A stretch of 64,000 nucleotides of DNA from Microbacterium sp. cf046 (GTDB lineage Bacteria; Actinomycetota; Actinomycetes; Actinomycetales; Microbacteriaceae), in contig NZ_FOZJ01000003.1 in NCBI RefSeq assembly GCF_900114345.1, positions 496,001-560,000 of the forward strand, written 5' to 3'. This document shows, piece by piece, positions 16,755 through 25,014 of this stretch (positions within the stretch are counted from its first letter, which is position 1; every line of letters starts with the position of its first letter). A program made the translations under genes and the position numbers. The notes beneath the pieces are model-generated. The model had not been told where the DNA came from and searched no databases. It worked only from the letters and a program-made list of their open reading frames with translations.

Positions 16755-17083
16755 TTGTCCCTTGCACCAAGAGTGTCCTGCAATCACATGCGGTCGTTGC
16801 CACAGCAAAACAACTTCCGTGCTTGAACTCTATAACGACCAGGTAACGGAAGGGAAGAGGTTTCCGTTATCTTTCCGTGATTCTTTTCCGAGGCAGAGGT
16901 CTGTCCGCTGCGACGCCTGCATCCGACGCTCTCGACCGGCGTGCGGGAGGGGAGTATCGTCCGCGCCAAAGGGGGTGAGGCGTCATACGCGCTGCGGGCG
17001 GCGCATCGGGCTTCGAGCGCTGTATGCCACGCATCTTGACAGCGCGACAGCACGCACCCATGCGCACGAACCACACGACGCGG
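16755..17083. promoter_or_regulatory. AT-richer intergenic region with TTCCGT repeats
   Basis: This 329-base gap holds no convincing gene. Its first half is AT-richer than its surroundings. TTCCGT occurs at 16815-16820, 16862-16867 and 16873-16878. ACGGAA at 16846-16851 pairs with the second copy to form a perfect 8-bp hairpin (TAACGGAA at 16844-16851, TTCCGTTA at 16862-16869). TATAAC at 16831-16836 could be a -10. A TTGACA at 17035-17040 has no matching -10. The repeats look like operator half-sites controlling the hydrolase downstream. Confidence 0.45.
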
Positions 17084-18661
17084 ATGTACTCGGATCATTC
17101 GATCCGACGTCCGGTCCGCGGGCTCGCGGCGTCGGTTTCTCTGCTCGTTCTGCTGCTCGCCGGGTGCACGGCGTCGAGCGACGACTCGAGCGACGACACC
17201 GCGCCGGCCCCCGATGGAACGACGGCGTCCAACTTCGAGTACGTCGACTGTCCGTCGCCCAACATCGAGGGCGTCGCAGCACTCGAGTTCCCACCGGAGG
17301 TGCGGTGCGGCTACCTCACGGTGCCCGAGAACAGGGGCGACCCCGAGGGGAAGCAGATCCGCATCTTCGTGATTCGTTCGCCCGCAACATCGGACGACCC
17401 CGAGCCCGACCCGATCGTGATGCTCGCCGGGGGGCCCGGCGGTGCGGGGTCGTTCGAGATCACCGGCAAGATCGCCGCCGGACTCAACGCCGACCGCGAG
17501 GTGATCTTCGTCGACCAGCGCGGCACGCACTTCGCCGATCCGCTGCTCAGTTGCCCCGAAGCTGAACAGGCCGACAACGATTCGATCAGCATCCCATTCC
17601 TGTCGTCGGAGGCGACCGCAGCCACGGTCGCGGCCAATGAGGCGTGCATCAGGCGCATACGGGACGAAGGCTTCGACCCGGCGGCATACAACACCGCCGA
17701 GAACGCCGCTGACTTCGCCGACCTGCGCGTCGCACTGGGCATCGACGAATGGAACGTCTACGGCGTCTCCTACGGATCGCGGCTCGCGCTGTCGTATCTG
17801 CGCGACCACCCGGAAGGCATCCGCAGCGTCGTGCTCGATTCGGTGTCGCCCCCGAATGTGAACATCGCCGAAGACTGGTGGTCCGCCCCGGCGAGCTCGT
17901 TCCGCGCGATATTCGCGGCCTGCGCCGCTCAGCCTTCGTGTGCTGCGGCCTATCCCGACCTCGAGGCCGACTTCTTCGCGACGGTGAACCGGCTGGTCGC
18001 GGCGCCCGAGGTGGTTCAGGCGACGGATGCCGCGGGACAGCCGATCACGGTCAACATCGACGCCTTCCCGTTCCTGTACGCCATCATCATGGCGAGCGAG
18101 CGGGGCGATGCGTCGGGCGTGCCCAAGATGATCGACGACATGGCGAAGGGCGATACGGCGTCCACTGTCGAGGCCCTGTTGGCGCTTCAGACACCCGACT
18201 TCTTCCTCGGACTGGGTGGCTGGGGTCTCGCGATGACCGTCTTCTGCGGCGAGAGTGCGAACATCACGACCGAAGCGGCATACCGTGCGCGGTCGAAGGA
18301 GCTGCTGCCCGAATTCCCCGACGCGGTGTTCGCGGTGCAGCCCAAGCAGGCGCGCCTGTTCCAGCAGTGCCCCGTGTGGGACGTGCCCGATCGGCCGGAC
18401 CTCAGCGAGCCCGCCGTCAGCGATCTGAACGTCCTGATCATGGAGGGCATGTTCGACGCCGCGACCGCGCCCGTGTGGATCGAAGAGGTGACCCCGCACC
18501 TGTCGAACGTGCAGGTGGTGGAGTTCCCCTTCACCGGACACGATGTGCTGGGCAAATCGCAGTGCGCGAAAGACGTCATGTCCGCGTTCCTCGACGATCC
18601 GTCGGCTCCCGTCGACGGGTCGTGCGCGGCGGAGACCGAACTGGTCTTCACGACGGGGTGA
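17084..18661 (+). CDS. secreted alpha/beta hydrolase lipoprotein, TAP/SlpD-like peptidase
   Basis: A 525-residue exported serine hydrolase. A lipoprotein signal peptide (RRPVRGLAASVSLLVLLLAGC) is clear, then a Ser/Asp-rich linker. The alpha/beta-hydrolase core shows the oxyanion region MLAGGPGGAG, the nucleophile S229 in GVSYGSRLAL and a late GHDVLG histidine. The C-terminal part matches the TAP-like domain of Streptomyces tripeptidyl aminopeptidases, so it probably removes short peptides outside the membrane. The start is uncertain: ATGs at 17024, 17060 and 17084 all lack ribosome sites. The last gives the best signal peptide. Confidence 0.88.
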   Translation: MYSDHSIRRPVRGLAASVSLLVLLLAGCTASSDDSSDDTAPAPDGTTASNFEYVDCPSPNIEGVAALEFPPEVRCGYLTVPENRGDPEGKQIRIFVIRSPATSDDPEPDPIVMLAGGPGGAGSFEITGKIAAGLNADREVIFVDQRGTHFADPLLSCPEAEQADNDSISIPFLSSEATAATVAANEACIRRIRDEGFDPAAYNTAENAADFADLRVALGIDEWNVYGVSYGSRLALSYLRDHPEGIRSVVLDSVSPPNVNIAEDWWSAPASSFRAIFAACAAQPSCAAAYPDLEADFFATVNRLVAAPEVVQATDAAGQPITVNIDAFPFLYAIIMASERGDASGVPKMIDDMAKGDTASTVEALLALQTPDFFLGLGGWGLAMTVFCGESANITTEAAYRARSKELLPEFPDAVFAVQPKQARLFQQCPVWDVPDRPDLSEPAVSDLNVLIMEGMFDAATAPVWIEEVTPHLSNVQVVEFPFTGHDVLGKSQCAKDVMSAFLDDPSAPVDGSCAAETELVFTTG

Positions 18662-18697
18662 GGGGGAGGGATCGTCGTTGGTCTGATCCGCGAGCAG

Positions 18698-18746
18698 GAA
18701 GGACAGCACCCCGGCCGCTGAGCAGCGGCCGGGGTGCGTGTCCTTC
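18698..18746. terminator. bidirectional terminator hairpin
   Basis: A long nearly perfect stem (18698-18719 with 18724-18746, GAGC loop) lies between the convergent hydrolase gene and cell-wall gene. The core CACCCCGGCCGCT/AGCGGCCGGGGTG pairs without mismatch, and GAAGGACA/TGTCCTTC closes the base. Confidence 0.85.
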
Positions 18747-18755
18747 ACGAGGTGA

Positions 18756-19676
18756 TCAGTACCAGCTCGTCGCCTCGGAGTGCGACCACGCGCTGCACGG
18801 CGAGCCGTAGACCGAGGCGATGTAGCCGAGGCCCCAGACGATCTGGGTCGTGGCGTTGGACTCCCAGTCCGAGCCGGCGCTGGCCATCTTGCTGCCGGGA
18901 AGCGCCTGGGGGATGCCGGTGGCACCGCTGGAGTCGTTGTAGGCCTGGTAGTTCCAGCCGGATTCCTTGTTCCACAGCGACACGAGGCACGAGAACTCGT
19001 CCGAGCCCCAGCCGTAGTTCGCCGACGCCAGCTGCGCGGCCGTGGCCTGCGCACCCTCGGGGGTGTTCGTGATCGCCAGGGCGGCGGCGACCGCCGCGGC
19101 GTCGGCAGCCGCCTTGGCGGCAGCCTCCTCGGCGGCCTTCTGTGCTTCGGCCGCCGCCTTCGCGGCCGCCTCCTCGGCGGCCTTCTTCGCCTCGGCGGCG
19201 TCGAGCCGGTCGCGCAGCACGGCGGAGCGCGCGAGCACCTGCTTCGTCTCGGTCGCGGTGGCGTCCGTGATGTCGGGCAGCATGAGCGCCGGCAGCAGGT
19301 CGAGCGCGGAGAGCTGGTCGATCGCGCCCTGCAGGGCGTCGGTGTCGATCGACGTGTCGACGACACCGACATCGAGACCGGATGCGGCGATGTCCGCCTC
19401 GACTGTCGATGCGACGCCCAGTGCCGTGTGGGCGGCATCCAACGTCGCCTGCGCCTGCTCGGAGATCGCGAGCAGGGTGTCGGTCGCCGACCCCTTCGCT
19501 GCCGAGACGGTCGGCGACACGGGGGACTGGGCCGCGATCGCGGGGGTCACCGCGCCGAGGGCGGTGAGGCCGGCAAGACCGAGGGCGACGCCGAAGGTGG
19601 CGGCGCGGTGGGCGAACGGGGTGCGACTTTCGCGCCGGGCGCGGAGCGCACGACGAGTGAGGGGAGCTTCGAGCAT
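18756..19676 (-). CDS. secreted cell-wall protein with lysozyme/transglycosylase-like C-terminus
   Basis: A 306-residue exported protein. An N-terminal signal (RAATFGVALGLAGLTALG, then AIAAQS cleavage region) is followed by a helical domain, a long Ala/Lys/Glu-rich coiled stretch (about residues 155-205), and a C-terminal domain with CLVSLWNKESGWNYQAYN and GATGIPQALPGSKMA. The ESGW and GIPQ elements resemble soluble lytic transglycosylase and aggregation-promoting-factor domains common in actinobacterial cell-wall proteins. The Glu in KESGW is the likely catalytic acid. A cell-wall remodelling role is inferred. About 200 bases of upstream sequence show no riboswitch I can recognise. Confidence 0.87.
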   Translation of the reverse strand: MLEAPLTRRALRARRESRTPFAHRAATFGVALGLAGLTALGAVTPAIAAQSPVSPTVSAAKGSATDTLLAISEQAQATLDAAHTALGVASTVEADIAASGLDVGVVDTSIDTDALQGAIDQLSALDLLPALMLPDITDATATETKQVLARSAVLRDRLDAAEAKKAAEEAAAKAAAEAQKAAEEAAAKAAADAAAVAAALAITNTPEGAQATAAQLASANYGWGSDEFSCLVSLWNKESGWNYQAYNDSSGATGIPQALPGSKMASAGSDWESNATTQIVWGLGYIASVYGSPCSAWSHSEATSWY

Positions 19677-19883
19677 GGAGGGGGGAGTCTTCCTGAGGTC
19701 TCTGACGCCGACGGGTGCGGCGGTGTGCGCCCTCGGGTCGGACGCAAAACACTGAGTCTGGGCGCTGCGTCTGGACGAACCCCATGTGGTTGCTGGCAGA
19801 ACCGTGGGAGAGCCCTCGCGGGAAAGCCCTGATCAGGACCACGGCGAAGGACTACCGTGGGGCTAATCGAGAAGGGTCCGCCC

Positions 19884-20216
19884 ATGCAGAAGACCTCGTT
19901 GATCGCTCTCGCCCGGCACGAACTCGGCCACGCCAGAGACGCCTCGAACGGCCGCAGCGCCAAGACCGTCGTCGGCGGTCACGAGCGGCAGCTGCGTCAG
20001 ACCGTCATGGCCCTGCGCGCCGGTGAAGGGCTCGCAGACCATGACAGTCCGGGTGAGGCCACCGTGCAGGTGCTGACCGGTCGCGTCCTGCTCAGGTTCG
20101 GCGACGCGTCGTGGAACGGGTCCGTCGGCGACCTGCTCACGATCCCCGACGGCCTGCATTCCCTGGAGGCGGTCGAGGATTCCGTGATCCTGTTCACGGT
20201 CGTGAAGCCGCGGTGA
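19884..20216 (+). CDS. small cupin-fold protein
   Basis: A 110-residue protein with a single cupin barrel. The strand pattern TVQVLTGRVLLRFGD and GDLLTIPDGLHSLEAVEDSVILFTV marks the two cupin motifs. Only one clear metal-type His is seen in the second motif (LHSL) and one in the first (DHDS), so metal binding is possible but incomplete. GAGAAGG precedes the ATG at 19884. Function is unknown; such proteins often sense or bind small ligands. Confidence 0.83.
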   Translation: MQKTSLIALARHELGHARDASNGRSAKTVVGGHERQLRQTVMALRAGEGLADHDSPGEATVQVLTGRVLLRFGDASWNGSVGDLLTIPDGLHSLEAVEDSVILFTVVKPR

Positions 20217-20288
20217 GCCTGCACCTCTGAACTCCCTGTGAAGTCGCGCTGACCGACGCGCCGCCCGGGTGGCGGCATCCCTCGGTCG

Positions 20289-20294
20289 TACGCT
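20289..20294 (+). promoter_or_regulatory. -10 element for leaderless HNH gene
   Basis: TACGCT lies seven bases before the ATG at 20302, and no ribosome site is present. Confidence 0.45.
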
Positions 20295-20301
20295 GACGGG
20301 C

Positions 20302-20673
20302 ATGGCCGTCAGTCAGTCTCGCCGCGCGCGCGCCTCGCGCAAGCGCAAGCGACGGATGGATGCCGCGGAAAACGACCTGACCACTCTCGAATGGGCCGAG
20401 ATCCGAACCGCCTGGGGCGGGTGCGCGTACTGCGGCGCCGTCGACGTGGCGCTGCAGCGCGACTGCGTGCTGCCGCTCTCGCGCGGCGGACGCTACACGG
20501 TGCAGAACATCGTGCCGGCGTGCCGCTCGTGCAACGCGAGCAAGTCCAACGACGAGGTCACGAGCTGGATGCGGCGCAAAAGGCTCGACGAGCGCGCGTT
20601 CCTCCTGCGGCATGTCGAGTTCCTCCGGGGTCTCACCGCTGCACCCGACCTCGCCGTGGAGGAGCCCGCGTAG
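20302..20673 (+). CDS. HNH endonuclease
   Basis: A 123-residue protein with a very basic N-terminus (SRRARASRKRKRR) and an HNH nuclease fold. Two zinc knuckles, CAYC and CRSC, bracket the RDCVLPLSRGGRYTVQNIVPA stretch (given in outline), followed by NASKSN. The first conserved position is a Asp/Cys pair rather than the usual DHxxP His, since the sequence reads RDCVLPLS; catalytic strength is therefore uncertain. It is a stand-alone gene with no restriction or phage neighbours, like many actinobacterial HNH proteins of unknown role. Its stop overlaps the -10 of the next gene. Confidence 0.87.
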   Translation: MAVSQSRRARASRKRKRRMDAAENDLTTLEWAEIRTAWGGCAYCGAVDVALQRDCVLPLSRGGRYTVQNIVPACRSCNASKSNDEVTSWMRRKRLDERAFLLRHVEFLRGLTAAPDLAVEEPA

Positions 20674-20676
20674 CCT
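20671..20676 (+). promoter_or_regulatory. -10 element for leaderless DUF1684 gene
   Basis: TAGCCT, whose TAG is also the stop codon of the HNH gene, lies six bases before the ATG at 20683. Confidence 0.5.
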
Positions 20677-20682
20677 GGCCTG

Positions 20683-21306
20683 ATGGCCACCGACTCCGCC
20701 CGCACCGCCCTCGATGTCGCCGATTGGCGGCGGCGCGTCTTCGCGCTGTACGACGCGGTCCGCGCGCAGGAGGACCCGGAGGACGCGCACGAGCTCTGGC
20801 GCATCGAACGAGACGATCTGATCGCCCGGCATCCCGCCACCCCGATGCTCGGACCCGAGCGTCTGCTGTTCGAGGGGCTGCCGATCGCGCCGTACGACCC
20901 GAACTGGCGGTTCGAGCTGCCGATCCTCCCGGCCGAGCCCGGCGGATTCGAGTTCGCGACCGGCACGGACGGGATCGTGCCGTTCGAGCGGGTCGGGCTG
21001 GTCGAGATCCCGGATGCCGGAACCCTCGATGTGTGGAGGCTGACCACATACGGCGGCGGGATCTTCGTCCCGGTGCGCGATGCGCTCGCCGGGCGGCCAG
21101 GCGGCACGTATGGCGGCGGGCGCTATCTGATCGACACGATCAAGGGCGCCGACCTCGGATCGGACGCCGGTGCGAAGACGATGGTGTTCGACTTCAACTT
21201 CGCCTACAACCCGTCGTGCGCCTACGACCCGGCCTGGGCATGCCCGCTCGCTCAGCCCGGCAATGTGCTCCCGGTCGCTGTTCCCGTGGGTGAGCTGTAC
21301 GGCTGA
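20683..21306 (+). CDS. DUF1684 domain-containing protein
   Basis: A 207-residue soluble protein with the DUF1684 pattern. WR--VFALYDAVR and HELWRIERDDLIARHPATPM occupy the N-terminus. The core holds LTTYGGGIFVPVRDA and GTYGGGRYLIDTIKGAD, and the C-terminus ends NFAYNPSCAYDPAWACPLAQPGN. The conserved Y-N-P-S-C-AY and CPLA elements suggest a binding or catalytic pocket, but no activity is established for the family. It is transcribed apparently without a leader and faces pgi across a hairpin-forming repeat. Confidence 0.9.
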   Translation: MATDSARTALDVADWRRRVFALYDAVRAQEDPEDAHELWRIERDDLIARHPATPMLGPERLLFEGLPIAPYDPNWRFELPILPAEPGGFEFATGTDGIVPFERVGLVEIPDAGTLDVWRLTTYGGGIFVPVRDALAGRPGGTYGGGRYLIDTIKGADLGSDAGAKTMVFDFNFAYNPSCAYDPAWACPLAQPGNVLPVAVPVGELYG

Positions 21307-21322
21307 GCGCGTCGATTCCGCC

Positions 21323-21404
21323 GCCGAACCCACACCTCTCTCGCGAACCCACGCGCTCCGCACGACGGGAGCGCATGGGCTGGGTGCGAAGATGTGGGCT
21401 CGGC
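21323..21404. repeat. long imperfect inverted repeat between convergent genes
   Basis: The outer arms GCCGAACCCACA (21323-21334) and TGTGGGCTCGGC (21393-21404) pair with one mismatch. The inner arms GCGCTCC (21353-21359) and GGAGCGC (21368-21374) pair perfectly around an 8-base loop. The left half also contains a direct repeat of CGAACCCAC. The structure may act as a two-way terminator for the DUF1684 gene and pgi, but it is larger than needed and could be a copy of a dispersed palindromic element. Confidence 0.6.
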
Positions 21405-21437
21405 GAAGCGCGTAGGCGAGGGGCGAGGGCCGCGAGC

Positions 21438-23120
21438 TCAGATCCTGCGGTGGGCGGCGTAGTACTCCAGCAGCGCGCGCGTCGAGGCATCCTGTGCTGC
21501 GAGCGCATCCGCATCGCCCTCGATCGCGGGGGCGATCTGCAGGGCGAGCTGCTTGCCGAGCTCCACGCCCCACTGGTCGAAGGAGTTGATGCCCCAGATC
21601 GTGCCCTGCGTGAAGGTGATGTGCTCGTAGAGGGCGACGAGCTGGCCGAGCACACGCGGGGTGAGCGCGTCCGCGAAGATCGAGGTCGTCGGCCGGTTGC
21701 CGGCGAAGGTCCGCGCGGCCACGAGGGGCCCGGTCGTTCCTTCGGCCTCGACCTCCTCCGCGGTCTTGCCGAACGCGAGCGCCTTCGTCTGCGCCAGGAA
21801 GTTCGCCAGGAACAGACCGTGCACGTCGCGCCCGTCGTCCTTCAGGGGATACACCGGGTTGACGAAGCCGATGAAGTCGGCCGGGATCAGCCGCGTGCCC
21901 TGATGGATGAGCTGGTAGAACGCGTGCTGGCCGTTCGTGCCGGGCTCGCCCCAGAACACCTCGCCGGTGTCGGTGGTGACCGGCGTGCCGTCCCAGCGCA
22001 CCGACTTGCCGTTGGACTCCATCGTGAGCTGCTGCAGGTAGGCGGCGAACCGGCTGAGCTGCTGCGCGTACGGCAGCACCGCGTGCGACTGCGCGCCAAG
22101 GAAGTTGACGTACCAGACGTTCAGCAGCCCCATCAGGACGGGGACGTTCGCGGCGAGCGGCGTCGTGCGGACGTGCTCGTCGACGTCGTGGAATCCGGCC
22201 AGCAGCTCGCGGAAGACCTCGGGACCGAGGGCGATCGCCAGAGACAAACCGATCGCCGAGTCGACTGAGTAGCGACCGCCGACCCAGTCCCAGAATCCGA
22301 ATGCGTTGGCCGGGTCGATGCCGAACGCGGCGACCTTGTCGAGCGCGGTCGAGACGGCCACGAAGTGGTGGGCGACGGCATCCGTCTTCTGCGCCTCCGA
22401 TCCGTCGATCGCCCCTGCGGCGCTCAGGCCCGACCACAGCCAATCGCGCGCCAGCCGCGCGTTCGTCAGCGTCTCCAGCGTCGTGAACGTCTTGGACGCC
22501 ACGATGAACAGCGTCGTCTCGGGATCGAGGTCCGCCGTCTTCTGCGCCAGGTCGGTCGGGTCGATGTTGGAGACGAAGAGGGCGCGGATGCCGGCATCCG
22601 CGTACGGCTTGAGGGCTTCGTAGATCATCACCGGGCCGAGGTCGGACCCGCCGATGCCGATGTTCACGACGTGGGTGACCTTCTTGCCGGTCACACCGAG
22701 CCAGTCGCCCGAGCGGACGCGCTCGGCGAACGCCGACAGCGCATCGAGCACCTCGTGCACGTCGTGGTCGATGTCCTGCCCGTCGACGACGAGACTCGGC
22801 TCGGCATCCGCCGGGCGGCGCAACGCTGTGTGCAGGACCGCGCGGTCCTCCGTGGTGTTCAGATGCTCGCCGGCGAGCATCCGGGCGTACCGATCGGCCA
22901 CACACGTCTGCTCGGCGAGCGCGACGAGCGAGGCGAGGATCTCGTCGGTCACGAGGTTCTTCGACAGGTCGACATGCAGGTCGGCGAGGGGGAAGCTCAA
23001 GCGATCGACGCGCCCCGGATCGCTCGCGAACCACCCGCGAAGATCGGGGGTGAACGAGGCTTTCTGCGAGGCCAGTTCAGCCCAGGCCGCGGTGGTGGTG
23101 GGATCGATCGGAGCGCTCAT
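21438..23120 (-). CDS. pgi: glucose-6-phosphate isomerase
   Basis: A 560-residue phosphoglucose isomerase that interconverts glucose 6-phosphate and fructose 6-phosphate in glycolysis and gluconeogenesis. Family signatures are present: [16 protein letters not shown], the phosphate-binding [30 protein letters not shown], the substrate-loop Glu region [14 protein letters not shown], and [14 protein letters not shown] near the C-terminus with the catalytic Lys. The length is normal for the long form. TAGCGT lies six bases before the ATG at 23120 on the minus strand, so the transcript is probably leaderless. It is divergent from the acyl-CoA synthetase gene. Confidence 0.98.
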   Translation of the reverse strand: MSAPIDPTTTAAWAELASQKASFTPDLRGWFASDPGRVDRLSFPLADLHVDLSKNLVTDEILASLVALAEQTCVADRYARMLAGEHLNTTEDRAVLHTALRRPADAEPSLVVDGQDIDHDVHEVLDALSAFAERVRSGDWLGVTGKKVTHVVNIGIGGSDLGPVMIYEALKPYADAGIRALFVSNIDPTDLAQKTADLDPETTLFIVASKTFTTLETLTNARLARDWLWSGLSAAGAIDGSEAQKTDAVAHHFVAVSTALDKVAAFGIDPANAFGFWDWVGGRYSVDSAIGLSLAIALGPEVFRELLAGFHDVDEHVRTTPLAANVPVLMGLLNVWYVNFLGAQSHAVLPYAQQLSRFAAYLQQLTMESNGKSVRWDGTPVTTDTGEVFWGEPGTNGQHAFYQLIHQGTRLIPADFIGFVNPVYPLKDDGRDVHGLFLANFLAQTKALAFGKTAEEVEAEGTTGPLVAARTFAGNRPTTSIFADALTPRVLGQLVALYEHITFTQGTIWGINSFDQWGVELGKQLALQIAPAIEGDADALAAQDASTRALLEYYAAHRRI

Positions 23121-23126
23121 GCGTCC

Positions 23127-23132
23127 ACGCTA
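23127..23132 (-). promoter_or_regulatory. -10 element for leaderless pgi
   Basis: On the minus strand TAGCGT lies six bases before the ATG at 23120, with no ribosome site between. Confidence 0.45.
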
Positions 23133-23213
23133 GCGTCGGAGCGCGATGGCCGGAGGGTTTCGCATCGGCGCGAGACTCTCGCCTCACCGGCGGGGGTGTG
23201 TCAGGCTCGCGGG

Positions 23214-24917
23214 ATGGACTCGCAGAACCCGTACGCCGCCCGCCCCTGGCTGACGGCCTATGCGCCCGGGGTGCCCGACGTCATCGACGAGGTCACCCAG
23301 ACGCTCTCCGACATGATCGAGGCGAGCATCGCCCGCTACCGGAAGGCCACGGCGCTGGAGTTCTTCGGTGCCACCACGACCTATCGAGACCTCGGCGAGC
23401 AGATCGAGCGAGCCGCAGAGGGGCTCCGCCGGCTGGGGGTCGGCCACGGCGACCGGGTGGCGATCGTGCTGCCGAACTGCCCGCAGCACGTCGTCGCGTT
23501 CTACGCCGTCCTGCGGCTCGGTGCGATCGTCGTGGAGCACAACCCGCTCTACACCGCCCGCGAACTGCGTCATCAGTTCGAAGACCATCAGGCGCGGTTC
23601 GCGATCGTCTGGGACAAGGTCTACGACACGATCGACGGCTTCCCCGCCGACCTGAAAGTCGAGCGCATCGTCAGCGTCGACATCACCGACGCGATGCCCT
23701 GGAGCACGCGCATGGCGCTTCGCCTGCCGATTCCGAAGGCGCGGGCGGCGCGCGCACAGCTGACGAGCACGCCGAAGGGCCGCAAGGTGCTCACATGGCG
23801 GAAGCTCGTCGACGGCCGGCGACTGAGCAGGCGGCATCCGCGCCCCGTCGTCGACGACACCGCCCTGCTGCAGTACACGAGCGGGACGACCGGGACGCCC
23901 AAGGGCGCGATCCTCACGCACCGCAACCTTCGGGCGAACGCGATGCAGGGGCGGGCCTGGGTGCCGGGCCTCAAGGAGGGCGAGGAGACCTTCTACGGCG
24001 TGCTGCCGCTGTTCCACGCCTACGGGATGACGCTGTGCCTGACGTTCGCGATGAGCATCGGGGCGAAGCTCGTGCTGTTCCCGAAATACGACGCGGCGCT
24101 CGTCGCGGATGCCGCCGCGAAGAGTCCGCCGACCTTCCTGCCCGCGGTGCCTCCGATCTACGACCAGCTCGCGCGCTCGGCCGAGCAGGGCGAGATCGAC
24201 CTCACGAGCGCGCGGTTCGCGATCTCGGGGGCGATGAGCCTGCCGGTCGACACCGTCACGCGGTGGGAGGCTGCGACCGGCGGGCTGCTGGTCGAGGGGT
24301 ACGGGATGACCGAGACCTCCCCGGTCGCGCTCGGCAACCCGATCGGCCCGTCCCGGCGACCCGGCACTGTGGGCGTGCCGTTCCCCAGCACCGAGATCCG
24401 CGTCGTCGACCCGGCCGACCCGAACGTCGACCGCCCGTTCGGCGAATCCGGCGAGCTGCTGATCCGCGGGCCGCAGGTGTTCCAGGGCTACTGGCGGCGG
24501 CCCAGCGAGACCGCCGAGTCGCTGCTGCCAGGCGGATGGGTGCGCACCGGAGACATCGTGGTCGTCTCGCCGGACGGCTTCGTCACCGTGGTCGACCGGA
24601 TCAAGGAGATCATCATCACCGGCGGTTTCAACGTCGCGCCGACCGAGGTGGAGGAGGCCCTGAGCGGCCACCCGGACGTCGTCGATGCCGCGGTCGTGGC
24701 CCTGCCGCGCAAGGGCGGCGAGGAGGTCGTCGCCGCGGTCGTGCTGCGGGAGGGTGTGGAGCTGGATCCCGAAGCGCTGCGGGACTACTGCAAGCAGCAC
24801 CTCGCGGCATACAAGGTGCCGCGCCGGTTCTTCGCCGTCGACGAGCTGCCCCGCTCGCTGATCGGCAAGGTGCTACGCCGCCAGGTGCGCGAGCAGCTGC
24901 TGCGCGACGCCGGCTGA
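23214..24917 (+). CDS. long-chain fatty acid--CoA ligase (AMP-forming)
   Basis: A 567-residue ANL-superfamily enzyme that activates a fatty acid as its adenylate and forms the CoA thioester. The P-loop LQYTSGTTGTPKGAILTH lies near residues 221-238, the adenylate motif GYGMTETSPVALG near 362-374, and the hinge and C-terminal motifs GWVRTGDI, VDRIKEIIITGGFNVAP and the final catalytic Lys in LIGKVLRR follow. The sequence is closest in style to long-chain FadD proteins, but chain length cannot be read. CAGGCT lies six bases before the ATG, a variant of the leaderless pattern seen at neighbouring genes. Confidence 0.95.
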   Translation: MDSQNPYAARPWLTAYAPGVPDVIDEVTQTLSDMIEASIARYRKATALEFFGATTTYRDLGEQIERAAEGLRRLGVGHGDRVAIVLPNCPQHVVAFYAVLRLGAIVVEHNPLYTARELRHQFEDHQARFAIVWDKVYDTIDGFPADLKVERIVSVDITDAMPWSTRMALRLPIPKARAARAQLTSTPKGRKVLTWRKLVDGRRLSRRHPRPVVDDTALLQYTSGTTGTPKGAILTHRNLRANAMQGRAWVPGLKEGEETFYGVLPLFHAYGMTLCLTFAMSIGAKLVLFPKYDAALVADAAAKSPPTFLPAVPPIYDQLARSAEQGEIDLTSARFAISGAMSLPVDTVTRWEAATGGLLVEGYGMTETSPVALGNPIGPSRRPGTVGVPFPSTEIRVVDPADPNVDRPFGESGELLIRGPQVFQGYWRRPSETAESLLPGGWVRTGDIVVVSPDGFVTVVDRIKEIIITGGFNVAPTEVEEALSGHPDVVDAAVVALPRKGGEEVVAAVVLREGVELDPEALRDYCKQHLAAYKVPRRFFAVDELPRSLIGKVLRRQVREQLLRDAG

Positions 24918-25014
24918 GACCGCCCCGTCGCTGCTGCGCGGCGCGCGAGACCCCTCGACCCGGGCCTGACCCGGCGCTACCCTGATCGCGGGGGAACGGC
25001 GCATCGGGGGCCTG

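Noticed and set aside
17035..17040. Perfect TTGACA as a -35 for the TAP-like peptidase gene
   Set aside because: No -10-like hexamer lies 16-19 bases downstream, so it cannot be called a promoter from sequence.
19677..19883. Possible c-di-AMP (ydaO-type) riboswitch upstream of the cell-wall protein gene
   Set aside because: Such riboswitches often precede actinobacterial cell-wall genes, but the conserved G-rich and GGUGAAUC-like core is not visible on the minus strand.
20302..20673. HNH gene as part of a restriction or defence system
   Set aside because: Its neighbours are a cupin and DUF1684 gene with their own promoters. No methyltransferase or helicase is linked to it.
20194..23034. A 946-residue minus-strand frame across pgi, DUF1684 and HNH
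   Set aside because: It contains only Arg/Ala/Pro-rich shadow sequence and overlaps three genes with clear family matches.
22365..23213. Upstream extension of the acyl-CoA synthetase frame
   Set aside because: It is antisense to pgi. The ATG at 23214 begins the recognisable ligase sequence.
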